From Chloroflexota bacterium (lineage in GTDB: Bacteria > Chloroflexota > UBA11872), in NCBI GenBank assembly GCA_028874175.1, contig JAPPLN010000001.1, positions 88,296 through 152,295 of the forward strand: a stretch of DNA of 64,000 nucleotides. Reading direction: 5' to 3'. This document shows, in pieces, positions 15,385 through 23,759 of this stretch; position 1 is the stretch's first letter; the number at the start of each line of letters is the position of its first letter. The notes under the pieces are model-generated. The model saw nothing but the letters and a program-made list of their open reading frames with translations. It was not told the origin of the DNA and did no database searches. Position numbers and translations under genes: made by a program.

Positions 15385-15772
15385 TACTGCGGAAGGCCAA
15401 CGATTGCGTTACCTGGGACGCTCCGGGCTAGGCTTACGTATCGTTTGGTCCTTTCGTTTCAGATTAGCCTTCGCCCTTCCCGGCCACCGAAACCTTGGGA
15501 CATGTCAACAGACGCGTGTGTCGAGCCACCGTCGGAGGGCCGTTCGATCTTGATCCAGAGGACCTTGCGCTGGGCGTGCTTGATGTAGGCGAAACCGTAA
15601 TCTCTGGACACGGCAACGCCGGGATCGACTTCACTAATAGCGGCACTGGAAACCGCAACTAAGTCCGCGTTGACCAATCTGCGATCGACGACTCCACCGG
15701 GACGCCGCGGGGCAGGTAGGCGAGGCTCAGAAGCGGCGGTCCGCCGATCGCCGCGAGGTGAAAGTTAACTCC

Positions 15773-15874
15773 TCATGGCGGCGGTCCACTCGGAGAGACC
15801 GACTGGATCAATAGGGACGCCCCGATGGCGGTAACCAGGAGCGCGACCACAATTCGGCGTACTGACTGCCGCAT
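15773..15874 (-). CDS. Small single-span membrane peptide, 33 residues (paralogue of 14221-14310)
   Basis: GGGGAGG followed by ATTGCC and ATG starts MRQSVRRIVVALLVTAIGAS, then LLIQSV and a proline-rich end. The first 20 residues match the copy at 14221-14310 at most positions, with silent or conservative changes, and the C-termini differ. Both copies carry the same orientation and leader. Conservation of the reading frame together with the ribosome-binding site is the evidence for translation; function is unknown. Confidence 0.6.
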   Translation of the reverse strand: MRQSVRRIVVALLVTAIGASLLIQSVSPSGPPP

Positions 15875-15961
15875 GGCAATCCTCCCCGGCTCTGGCCGCC
15901 AGGAGAATCGCCGTTGATTCTGACTCCGGCGCACCATGAACCGCGAGGACCATATATGAAA
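15848..15961 (-). repeat. Duplicated leader plus small-peptide segment, copy 2
   Basis: Second copy of the element at 14290-14397. The leader similarity stops just upstream of TTTCATATA, near 15961. The AT-rich palindrome found next to copy 1 is not present here. Confidence 0.7.
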
Positions 15962-16454
15962 TGGGGAGTATCCGCAAGGTGCGCAATGCCGGCCTCCTCG
16001 CCAATGGTCGACGCGGCCGGCCCGCAGCCGCACTCAGTCCCGTGCCAGCCAGCCCGTCCCCACGACCAACCCGGCCAGCCCATTGGCGGTCCCTTCGACC
16101 GGGATCCTGACTACCGCTAGCCACCGGCCACCCCGGGCAACGCCCCGGCCTTCGAGCACGCCAACACCGCAACCCGACGGTCCCCGGGCGCTTCACCGAT
16201 CCCCAGCGAACCGGCGCCCCGCGCCGTCGTGCTCGTCCTGAATTGACTCCCGTTCTCGGCGAGTGTGCACTATCCGCAGACGTTCGCGCAACTGTTCCCG
16301 GAGCCCCTCTCGTGCCTACCCCGCCACCCCGCCTTAGCCCTCGCCGCGGCCATCCCAGCACGCCCCGGTTCGGCTCTCCGCGCGCCCCGCGGCCCGGCGC
16401 CGGGCCAGGCCAAACCGCCTGCCGCCGCATGCGTCAATTCACGTCCGGATGGGC

Positions 16455-16501
16455 CCCGCGGCGCCTCAAGAGTTTTTTGGAAAAAACTCTTACGCGCGCA
16501 A
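16455..16501. repeat. A/T hairpin repeat, copy 1
   Basis: CCCGCGGCGCCTCAAGAG opens an element whose core AAGAGTTTTTT-GG-AAAAAACTCTT (16468-16491) is a perfect 11-bp inverted repeat, followed by ACGCGCGC. The same core and flanks occur inverted at 37140-37191. Here it lies downstream of hyuB and may act as its terminator. Confidence 0.65.
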
Positions 16502-16530
16502 AGTCGCTCGTTTCCGCCCCCCGGCCGGGC

Positions 16531-18168
16531 TCAGCCCGTGACCTTCCCCGCCCGCCGGTCCCGCGCCCGCGCCGCCGCCTCGCGCCGCTCCGGCGGACCC
16601 CACCCGCCGCCGCCCGCCGTCCGGTGCTCGAACACGTCCCCCCGCCGCAGCGCCGTCGTCCCCTTCCCCGCCAGCTCGGTCCGCTCCCCGTCCCGCACCA
16701 GCACACTGCTCGAGGTCGCCCCCGGCTCCCCGCCCTGCAGTCCGTACGGCCCCCGCGTCCGGCGGTCCGAGCGCAGATTCAGCGTCGTCTGCTCCGCCAG
16801 CATCCGGTAATGCCGCTCCACCGCCAGCCCCCCGCGGAACTGCCCGTCGCCCCCGCTGTCCGGCACGAACTCGTACCGGTCGATCGCGATTGGATGCTCC
16901 GCCTCGATCACCTCCGCCGGGTTGTTCGCGAAGTTCACCACCACGCTCGACACCCCGTCCGGCCCGTCCGCGAACGGCCGTCCGCCCCACGACCCGAACA
17001 GGAACTCCAGCATCACGAACGGCTCCCCTTGCGCGTCGTACCCCGCCAGGCTCACCCCGGTGTCGCCCCCCGCCTCCGCCGCCGGCACCCGCTCCGGCAC
17101 CGCCTGCGCTAGTGCCCCCAGCACCGCGTTCGCAATCCGGAACCCCGTCAGCCCCCGCGCCGCCACCGGCGCTGGTGGCCGCGGATTCACAATCGTCCCC
17201 TCCGGCGCCGTCACCTCGATCGGCCGGAAGTGCCCTTCGTTGTTCGGAATGTCCGTCGGCATCGCGCAACGCACACAGGCATACGCCGCCGACTTGGTAA
17301 ACGGCATCGGGCAGTTGATCGACCCCCGCACCTGGCCACCCGACCCCGTGAAGTCGACCGTAATCCGGTCCCCCTCCACATGCAGGGTGACCTGGATGGG
17401 AATCGGCTCGGGATCGATCCCGTCGTCATCCAGGTAGTCCGTGAACTCGTACACCCCGTCCGGAATCTCCCGGATCGCCAGCCGCGCCCGCTCCGCCGCG
17501 TAGTCCAGCACCGCCGCGCCCAGGTCGGCCAGCCGGCGCGGCCCATGCTCCTCGGCCAGCGCCAGCAGCCCGCGCTCGCCCACGTGACCCGCCGCCAGTT
17601 GCGCCCGCAGGTCGCCCAGCACTTGATTGGGAACTCGCACGTTCCGCTCCAGCAGCCGCCACACGTGCTCCACCGGCTCCCCTTCGGCCATCAACCGCAC
17701 CGGCGGCAGGCAGATGCCTTCCTGGAACAGCTCGGTCGCGTCGCACCCGTTGCCGCCGGCCGTCTTGCCCCCGACGTCCGCGTGATGCGCAATCGTTACC
17801 ACGTGCCCGATCACCCGGCCGTTCCGAAACACCGGCTGCGCCGTGTAGATGTCCGGCAGGTGCGTGCCACCGCTGTACGGGTCGTTAAGCGCGTACACAT
17901 CGCCCGGCCGCATCTCGCCGCGAAACCGCGCCAGGAAAGCCCGCATCGCATCCGGCACCGATCCCAGGTGCAGCGGCAGCGTCAGCCCCTGCGCAATCAG
18001 CCGCCCCTCCGCGTCGCAAAGCGCGGACGACAGGTCCATCGAATTCTTCAGGTGCGTCGACCGCGCCGTCCGCACCATCGCCACCGCCATCTCGTCCACC
18101 AGCGCCGCCACCGCATGCCGGAACAGCTCCCGCTGCACCGGATCCACCGCGCGCCGCCGCGCACTCAT
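16531..18168 (-). CDS. hyuB: Hydantoinase/oxoprolinase B subunit (HyuB)
   Basis: A 545-residue HyuB-family protein. It shows the N-terminal MVRTARSTHLKNSMDLSSALCD, LNDPYSGGTHLPDI, VVTIAHHADVGGKTAGG and the C-terminal GGDGQFRGGLAVERHYR and TAGGGGWGPP. With HyuA it forms ATP-dependent enzymes that open cyclic amide rings (N-methylhydantoin, 5-oxoproline) or act as acetone/acetophenone carboxylases; the exact substrate cannot be told. The ATG overlaps the TGA of hyuA by four bases. It is the last gene of a minus-strand operon with a racemase-like gene and hyuA. No Cys/His novelty is noted and length is typical. Confidence 0.92.
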   Translation of the reverse strand: MSARRRAVDPVQRELFRHAVAALVDEMAVAMVRTARSTHLKNSMDLSSALCDAEGRLIAQGLTLPLHLGSVPDAMRAFLARFRGEMRPGDVYALNDPYSGGTHLPDIYTAQPVFRNGRVIGHVVTIAHHADVGGKTAGGNGCDATELFQEGICLPPVRLMAEGEPVEHVWRLLERNVRVPNQVLGDLRAQLAAGHVGERGLLALAEEHGPRRLADLGAAVLDYAAERARLAIREIPDGVYEFTDYLDDDGIDPEPIPIQVTLHVEGDRITVDFTGSGGQVRGSINCPMPFTKSAAYACVRCAMPTDIPNNEGHFRPIEVTAPEGTIVNPRPPAPVAARGLTGFRIANAVLGALAQAVPERVPAAEAGGDTGVSLAGYDAQGEPFVMLEFLFGSWGGRPFADGPDGVSSVVVNFANNPAEVIEAEHPIAIDRYEFVPDSGGDGQFRGGLAVERHYRMLAEQTTLNLRSDRRTRGPYGLQGGEPGATSSSVLVRDGERTELAGKGTTALRRGDVFEHRTAGGGGWGPPERREAAARARDRRAGKVTG

Positions 18169-20252
18169 CGGCTCGCCTCCAGCAGCAACGCCCCGTCGGC
18201 CTCGCGCGAGCCGCGCCAGCCGGGCGGAACCACGGTGGTCGCGTCATAGTCCTCCACGATCAGCGGACCCGGCGTCGGCCGCCGCCCCAGGTCCCCCCGG
18301 CGCACCACCGGTACGCTCCGCCAACGCCCCTGGAACCAGGCCCGGCGCTGCACTTGCTGCTCGCTCCGCTCCTGGCTTTCGCGCAAAGCGATTGGCTCGT
18401 TCTCCCGCACCGCGCTCACCCGCAGCACCGCCGCAATCACCGGGCTCGTCGGATCTCGGTGCCCATACGTCGCTTCATGCAGCGCCTCGAACCTGTCCCG
18501 GATCGTGTCAAGCGTCCGTTTCGTGACCCCGCCCTCCGGCACCGCCGCCGGAATCTCAAACGACTGCCCTCGATATCGGCACTCCGCCACGGATTCAATC
18601 TCAAGGTCGGCGCCCCGATATCCTCCCGCCGCCGCCAGCGTCATGCAGCGTTCGCGCAACGAGCCCAGCGCTTCGTCCAGCCGGCTGACTGCATCGGTCG
18701 CGCTCAGGTCGATCAGCGGCGAGTGCGTCGCCATCCAGCGCAGATCCGCGCCCAGCAGACCCGTCGCGCTGAACACTCCGGGCCCGGCGGGTACCAGGAC
18801 CCGCCGGATCCCCAGCAGGTCCGCCACCGCCGCCGCCATGCCGGGACCGCCGCCCCCGAAGGCCACCAACGTGAATGCCGCCGGGTCCACGCCACGCTCG
18901 CTGGTCACCGCCCGCAACGCGCGCGCCAGTTCCGCCGCCGCCACCTGCCGCGCGGCATCCGCCGCCCGCGCAACGTCGGTACCCATTGGTGCGGCCAGAT
19001 TCTCCGCCACGACGTGTTCCGCCCGCTCCGCGTCGATCGACATGTCCCCGCCCAGCAACGACAACGGACTGAAGTGACCCAGCACCACGCTGACGTCCGT
19101 CAGCGTTGCTTCACGTCCGCCGCGCCCGTAGCACGCCGGACCCGGGTCCGCCCCTGCGCTGTCCGGTCCCACCGACAGTCCGCCGGCCTGGTCCACCCGC
19201 GCAATGCTGCCGCCGCCCGCCCCGATTTCCGCCAGGTCGATCGTCGGCGTCCGCAGCAGGTATCCCGAGCCGCGCGTCAGCCGCGTCCCCGAGCTGATTC
19301 CGCCGCCAAGTTCGAGTTCCGGCGCAATCGTCGGCGCGCCATCCAGCACCACCGCCGCCTTGGCGGTCGTGCCGCCCATGTCGAACGCCAGCACCCGGTC
19401 CAGCCCGCGCGCACGGGCCAACTGGGCAGCCGCCAGCACCCCGGCCGTCGGCCCGGACTCCAGGCAGAAGGCCGGCAGTTCGGCCGCCTCCGCCGCCGGC
19501 ATCACGCCTCCGCTGGACTGCAACATCAGGATCGGCGCCCGCGAGCCCGCCTCCTGCAACGACTCTGCCAGCCGCCCCAGGTAATCTCCCATCACGGGCT
19601 GCAGGTACGCGTTGATGACCGTCGTGCTGGTGCGGTCGTACTCCCGGATCAGCGGCAGCACCGCCGAACTGCAAGACACCGCCGCCTCCGGCAGCCGCTC
19701 CCGCACGAGTCGCTCCACCTCGACTTCATGGCGACCGTTCACGTACGAGTTCAGCAGGCAGATCGCCACGGCCTCGACATCGGCCTGCCTCAGCACGTCC
19801 AGCGCCTCTGCCACGCTCCCCTCGTCCAGCGGCCGAACCACCGACCCGTCGGCCGCCATGCGTTCGCTCACCCCAAGCCGCAGCCGGCGTTCCACCAGCG
19901 GCTCCGGCCGTGACCAACTCAGGTCGTACAGCCGCGGATAGCGCAGCCGCCCAATTTCCAGCACATCGCGGAAGCCCTCGGTGGTAATGAGGCCAGTCCG
20001 CGGCCCGCGTCGCTCGAGAATGGCGTTGGTCGCCACCGTGCTGGCGTGCAGCAGGCTGGCGAGCGACTCGAGCGAGCCTCGGCAGCACGCCTCCAGCCCC
20101 GCCAGCACTCCAGCCTCAAAGTCGGGCGGCGTGGACAGCGTCTTGTGCCGCGTGACGGCGCCGTCGGAATCCACCGTCACCAGGTCGGTGAACGTCCCCC
20201 CAACGTCGGCGGCCGCGCGCAGGCCGCCAGGGTTCGGACGATCGGACTTCAA
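18165..20252 (-). CDS. hyuA: Hydantoinase/oxoprolinase A subunit (HyuA)
   Basis: A 695-residue ASKHA-fold protein. It has the N-terminal AADVGGTFTDLV (phosphate-1), HASTVATNAILERRG, GLITTEGFRDVLEIGR, VLAFDMGGTTAKAAVV (second phosphate motif) and ADPGPACYGRGG, all hallmarks of HyuA. The beta subunit follows with an ATGA overlap. The start is put at TTG 20252, 12 bp after the racemase-like stop and about 15 codons before the phosphate-1 motif; no ATG is available. The frame continues open into the racemase gene (to 20558), but that part is R/G-rich shadow sequence. ATP-dependent ring opening or carboxylation of a cyclic amide or ketone is inferred. Confidence 0.9.
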   Translation of the reverse strand: MKSDRPNPGGLRAAADVGGTFTDLVTVDSDGAVTRHKTLSTPPDFEAGVLAGLEACCRGSLESLASLLHASTVATNAILERRGPRTGLITTEGFRDVLEIGRLRYPRLYDLSWSRPEPLVERRLRLGVSERMAADGSVVRPLDEGSVAEALDVLRQADVEAVAICLLNSYVNGRHEVEVERLVRERLPEAAVSCSSAVLPLIREYDRTSTTVINAYLQPVMGDYLGRLAESLQEAGSRAPILMLQSSGGVMPAAEAAELPAFCLESGPTAGVLAAAQLARARGLDRVLAFDMGGTTAKAAVVLDGAPTIAPELELGGGISSGTRLTRGSGYLLRTPTIDLAEIGAGGGSIARVDQAGGLSVGPDSAGADPGPACYGRGGREATLTDVSVVLGHFSPLSLLGGDMSIDAERAEHVVAENLAAPMGTDVARAADAARQVAAAELARALRAVTSERGVDPAAFTLVAFGGGGPGMAAAVADLLGIRRVLVPAGPGVFSATGLLGADLRWMATHSPLIDLSATDAVSRLDEALGSLRERCMTLAAAGGYRGADLEIESVAECRYRGQSFEIPAAVPEGGVTKRTLDTIRDRFEALHEATYGHRDPTSPVIAAVLRVSAVRENEPIALRESQERSEQQVQRRAWFQGRWRSVPVVRRGDLGRRPTPGPLIVEDYDATTVVPPGWRGSREADGALLLEASR

Positions 20253-20263
20253 GCTGCGGGTCG

Positions 20264-20983
20264 CTACGCGAGGGCGGGCGCCGCCGCCTGTCCGGCCAGC
20301 GCGCCCAGCGTGGCCGGCATCTCCCACCCAAGCCGCCGCCCGACAGCCGCGAAGGTAGCGCTGTTGCTGCTGACCACCGGCAAACCGTACGCTGCTTCCA
20401 ACGGCCGGATGACCTCGAAGGTCGCCAGGTTGGTACACGAGAGGAAAATCGTGTCGGCCTCGGCCGGCGGCGGCTGCACGTCCACGAACTCGCGCAGTTC
20501 GTCCGATGTCACGTCGGCAATCTCTACGGCCGCGGAAACGCCCATTCCGTACGCGCACACCGTCTCGATGCCGTGCGTAGCCAGGAACTCCTCCTCGTGA
20601 TCGTTCAATTCGGCCGGATACGGCGTATACAGCGCCACCCGGCGGCTGCCCAGCGACTTCAGGGCCTCGGCCACCGCGCCGGACGTTGTAATGGCCGGTG
20701 CGTTGGCGGCCGACGAAATCAAGTCGTGCAGCGCGGCCTCGCCATCGCGTCCGTCCACAAAGCTGCTGGCCGTGCAGGCGAACGCCACAACGTCCACCAG
20801 CGCGCTCCCCACTTCGTCCGCCGCTCGCTCCGCATGCGCCAGCATCTGGCGAGAGTCGTCCACATCACACGTCGAGTTCCGCATCCGCGCCGAATGCACA
20901 GTGGCGGTGCCGGGCACCAGGCGCCAGAACTCCGGCTCCACCACCGTATTGACCGACGGAACCAGCAGCCCTACACGTTGCAT
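20264..20983 (-). CDS. Asp/Glu racemase superfamily enzyme (maleate isomerase/arylmalonate decarboxylase-like)
   Basis: A 239-residue protein. PSVNTVVEPEFWRLVP at the N-terminus is the signature start of the maleate cis-trans isomerase/AMDase branch. VVAFACTASSFVDGRDGE gives the first catalytic Cys at about residue 70 and IFLSCTNLATFEVI the second at about 185. The fold is two similar alpha/beta halves with one Cys each. Placed just upstream of hyuA and hyuB, it could racemise a hydantoin or a dicarboxylate intermediate (inferred). The ATG at 20983 has no strong ribosome-binding site visible. The gene is divergent from the Gfo/Idh/MocA gene at 21122. Confidence 0.85.
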   Translation of the reverse strand: MQRVGLLVPSVNTVVEPEFWRLVPGTATVHSARMRNSTCDVDDSRQMLAHAERAADEVGSALVDVVAFACTASSFVDGRDGEAALHDLISSAANAPAITTSGAVAEALKSLGSRRVALYTPYPAELNDHEEEFLATHGIETVCAYGMGVSAAVEIADVTSDELREFVDVQPPPAEADTIFLSCTNLATFEVIRPLEAAYGLPVVSSNSATFAAVGRRLGWEMPATLGALAGQAAAPALA

Positions 20984-21121
20984 GTCAGCGCCTCGTGGAG
21001 TCCCACGCGGATATCGTCAACGGGCGACCGCTCCAGTGTCAACGCTTGTGCCTCCCCACCAGTCGACGCCTTGTCTTGTCCGTTCTAGGCTGAGCCAGGT
21101 GGCGGGAGTAGGAGAACGCGA

Positions 21122-22207
21122 GTGACCCGTCTACGAGTGGGTGTCGTCGGCTGCGGCGCGATCGCCCAGATTCAGCACTTGCCCCATCTCCGCGAAGGGC
21201 GCGACCGCTTCGAAATCGGCGGCATCTGCGACATCGCGCCGGACCTTCTGCGCAAGGTCGGCGACGACTTCCACGTGCCGGAAGACGCGCGCTTCACCGA
21301 CGTCCACGACCTAGTGTCCTCCGACATCGACGCAGTGCTGATCTGTTCCTCCGGATCCCATGCGCCGCAGGTCCTGGCCGCGGCGGCGGCGGGCAAGCAC
21401 GTCCTGGTCGAAAAGCCGGCCTGCATCACGCTGCGCGAGGCCCGGACCATGATCGAGGCCTGCGAGGCGGCCGGCGTCGTCCTGATGGTGGCCTACCCCA
21501 AGCGCCACGAACCCAGCTACGCCTACGCCGCCCCCCGCGTGAAAGCCATGGACGACGTTCGCCTGATCCAGGTCAACCACCTGCACCCCTCCAACGACCT
21601 GCACATGGCCGAGTTCTCCTTTCATCGCGCCAACCTGCCGGATGAGGATCTGGCCCGCCTGCGCGCAGCGGACACCGCACTGGTAGCGGAGGCGTTGGGC
21701 CTCGACGATCCGGCCGCGGAGCTCGCGCGCGCCTATCAGATGGTCAACGGCAGCCTGATCCACGACATCAGCGTCCTGCACGGCATGTTCGGCGCGCCGG
21801 AGGCGGTCCTCAGCACTGAAATCTGGCGCGAAGGCAGCGGGCTAACGACCACGCTGCGCTATCCAAACGGCATACGCGCAGTGCTGACCTGGATTGACTT
21901 GCCCGACCTCTGGGCGTTCGAGGAGACCTTCGCCGTCTACGGGCGAACCGAACGCGTCATCCTCTCGTTTCCGACAGGCTTCAGCCGTGGGCTCCCGACC
22001 ACGGCGGTCGTGCAGGAACCGGACGCCGATGGCGCTCCGTCCCGTCGCGAACTCTCCTGGCACGAGAACCCGTTCAAGCGCGAGCTTGAACACTTCCACG
22101 ACTCGATCCGGTCGGGCCGCACGCCGGATACCCCCGGAACCGAGTTGATCGACCACCTGACGCTCGTGCGCGACATCGTGCGGACGTCGTTCGCCGGCGG
22201 AGGTTGA
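21122..22207 (+). CDS. Gfo/Idh/MocA-family oxidoreductase
   Basis: A 361-residue NAD(P)-dependent dehydrogenase. RVGVVGCGAIAQIQHLPHL is the Rossmann GxGxxA motif (residues about 4-22), GKHVLVEKPACI at about 90-101 carries the conserved EKP lysine, and the C-terminal dimerisation domain ends ELIDHLTLVRDIVRTS. The start is GTG 21122 with AGGAGAACGCGA just upstream. It overlaps or abuts the cupin gene that follows (stop 22207, next ATG 22210). Substrates in this family are sugars, inositols or related polyols; none can be assigned here. Confidence 0.88.
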   Translation: MTRLRVGVVGCGAIAQIQHLPHLREGRDRFEIGGICDIAPDLLRKVGDDFHVPEDARFTDVHDLVSSDIDAVLICSSGSHAPQVLAAAAAGKHVLVEKPACITLREARTMIEACEAAGVVLMVAYPKRHEPSYAYAAPRVKAMDDVRLIQVNHLHPSNDLHMAEFSFHRANLPDEDLARLRAADTALVAEALGLDDPAAELARAYQMVNGSLIHDISVLHGMFGAPEAVLSTEIWREGSGLTTTLRYPNGIRAVLTWIDLPDLWAFEETFAVYGRTERVILSFPTGFSRGLPTTAVVQEPDADGAPSRRELSWHENPFKRELEHFHDSIRSGRTPDTPGTELIDHLTLVRDIVRTSFAGGG

Positions 22208-22209
22208 GC

Positions 22210-22857
22210 ATGGCTTTCCGAGTCTTCGATTCGCGTACCGACATCCAGAACCTGATCATCCAGCCCGATATTCGCGCTCGATTTCTCCAAATGGAGCCGG
22301 GCGAGGAGAACGTCCCGCACAGCCACGACCTGGGCGCCGAAATCTTCCTGATCCTGGACGGTCAGGCCGAGTTTGTGATCGAAGGTCACACTGAAGTGCT
22401 GGGCCCCGGCCAGCTCTGCTTCGCCGACCGCGACGAGATCCACCTCGTCCGCTGCGTCGGCGACTCGACCATGACGATGTACCTCTCGGTGACCCCCCAC
22501 ATCGATCCGACGCACACCTGGTGGGACGAGAACGGTGCCAAGCTCCCGCCCCGCTACGGCGGGTCGACGACTTCCGAGCGCGCGGCGATGGATGCCGAAA
22601 CTCCGCCGCCTCCCATCACCGACCTGGCCACCGCGCACGCAGCGGCCGCCGACGCAGCGGCACAGGCCGCGCTGTCCGCCGCCGAGACTCAGCGTGCAGG
22701 AATCTCGGCCTTGGAGCAGGCCCTGGCCAAAGGCGATCAAGCGGCGGCCGAAGCTGCGGTCGACGACATGTGGGCCGCGCTCTACGGGAGCTTCAGTGCA
22801 AACCGCGACCTCGCCGCCGCCTGGAACGCATTGGCGCCCCGGGTCGGGCGACGGTGA
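22210..22857 (+). CDS. Cupin protein with Ala-rich C-terminal helical extension
   Basis: A 215-residue protein. The N-terminal cupin (about 1-100) shows VPHSHDLGAEIFLILDGQAE and GQLCFADRDEIHLVRC, with metal-ligand His, His, Glu and His visible. Residues about 135-215 form a low-complexity Ala/Asp/Gln-rich helical region (AAAADAAAQAALSAAETQ, QAAAEAAVDDMWAALYG) not usual in cupins and likely coiled coil. ATG 22210 is used; an in-frame TTG at 22204 would overlap the preceding stop. Translationally linked to the Gfo/Idh/MocA gene, so possibly a sugar-related isomerase or binding protein in the same pathway (inferred). Confidence 0.75.
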   Translation: MAFRVFDSRTDIQNLIIQPDIRARFLQMEPGEENVPHSHDLGAEIFLILDGQAEFVIEGHTEVLGPGQLCFADRDEIHLVRCVGDSTMTMYLSVTPHIDPTHTWWDENGAKLPPRYGGSTTSERAAMDAETPPPPITDLATAHAAAADAAAQAALSAAETQRAGISALEQALAKGDQAAAEAAVDDMWAALYGSFSANRDLAAAWNALAPRVGRR

Positions 22858-22880
22858 TCGTCGACTGACTGGTCGAGTAG

Positions 22881-23678
22881 CTAGTCCGTCCCCGCCGCCC
22901 AGGCGCCCAGCGCCATGTAGCCGCCGTCCACGTTGATGAACTCGCCGGTCATGAACGACGCGCCCTCGCTCGCCAGGAACACCGCCACGGCGCCGATCTC
23001 GGAGGTCTTCCCGACCCGGCCCAGCGGGTGCGAGCTTCCCCACAGGTTCAGCATTTCGTCCTCGTCGCCGAACGCGCGAGCAGCGCCGCGAGCCAGCGGG
23101 GTGTCGATCGTGCCCGGATTGATGGCCAGCACGCGAATGTTGTCCTTGGCGAAATCCAGCGCCATGTTTCGGGTGAGCGACAGGCTGCCGCCCTTGCTGG
23201 CGGCGTAGGCCGGAACCTGCGGCTGGGACTGCAGTCCCTGCACGCTGGCGATGTTGATAATCGTCCCGCCGCCACGCTCCCGCAGGTGCGGGATCGCGAA
23301 CTTGGACATCAGGAATTGGCCCTTCAGGTTGATATCGATGATGCGGTCCCAGGTGGCCTCGTCCATCTCCTCGGCGGTCATATAGGAGGCGGTTGGCTGG
23401 ATACCGGCGTTGTTGACCAGGACGTCCAGGCCGCCGTACTCGGCAACCGTTTCCTCAACCATGCGTTCGGCGTCTGCCATTGAACTGACGTCACCGATAA
23501 CCGCGCTGGCGCGCTGCCCCTTGCTTCGCAGACGGTCAACCAGGCTGCGAGCGGCCGCCTCGTTCACGTCGGCGACGCTCACGGCCGCTCCGGCGGCGGC
23601 GAACGACTCCACGATTCCGCCGCCGATGCCCATGGCCCCGCCAGTCACCAGTGCTACCTGTCCGTCCTGCTCGCTCAT
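22881..23678 (-). CDS. Short-chain dehydrogenase/reductase (SDR)
   Basis: A 265-residue classical SDR. The cofactor motif TGGAMGIGGGIV lies at about residues 13-24, NNAGIQ near 90, the catalytic Ser in IINIASVQG near 143 and the YAASKGG Tyr/Lys pair near 158-162, followed by INPGTIDTPL. NAD(P)-dependent oxidation of an alcohol or sugar is expected, and no substrate is assignable. It is convergent with the cupin gene (about 23 bp apart) and divergent from the MFS gene. Confidence 0.9.
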   Translation of the reverse strand: MSEQDGQVALVTGGAMGIGGGIVESFAAAGAAVSVADVNEAAARSLVDRLRSKGQRASAVIGDVSSMADAERMVEETVAEYGGLDVLVNNAGIQPTASYMTAEEMDEATWDRIIDINLKGQFLMSKFAIPHLRERGGGTIINIASVQGLQSQPQVPAYAASKGGSLSLTRNMALDFAKDNIRVLAINPGTIDTPLARGAARAFGDEDEMLNLWGSSHPLGRVGKTSEIGAVAVFLASEGASFMTGEFINVDGGYMALGAWAAGTD

Positions 23679-23759
23679 CGATATGGTTCCCCGCGGATAC
23701 GCCTACGACAGACTAGCGGGCGCGGCCGTCGGGCCGGCGCGTAGACTCCCGTCCAACTC

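Larger units (their letters stand above)
15385..16530. other. Mostly non-coding gap holding the second small-peptide copy and a hairpin repeat
   Basis: About 1.1 kb between the membrane-protein pair and hyuB. It contains the small-peptide copy with its leader (15773-15961) and the A/T hairpin repeat at 16468. A 72-codon frame at 15459-15677 (minus) looks partly protein-like but cannot be supported. The rest is GC-rich without credible frames. Confidence 0.5.

Noticed and set aside
15459-15677. A 72-codon minus-strand frame that looks partly protein-like (RDYGFAYIKHAQRKVLWIKI)
   Set aside because: No ribosome-binding site, no recognisable family, and a comparable frame exists on the plus strand.
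20253-20558. An N-terminal extension of hyuA through the racemase-like gene
   Set aside because: The extra 102 residues are Arg/Gly-rich out-of-frame racemase sequence; the HyuA phosphate motif begins about 15 codons after TTG 20252.
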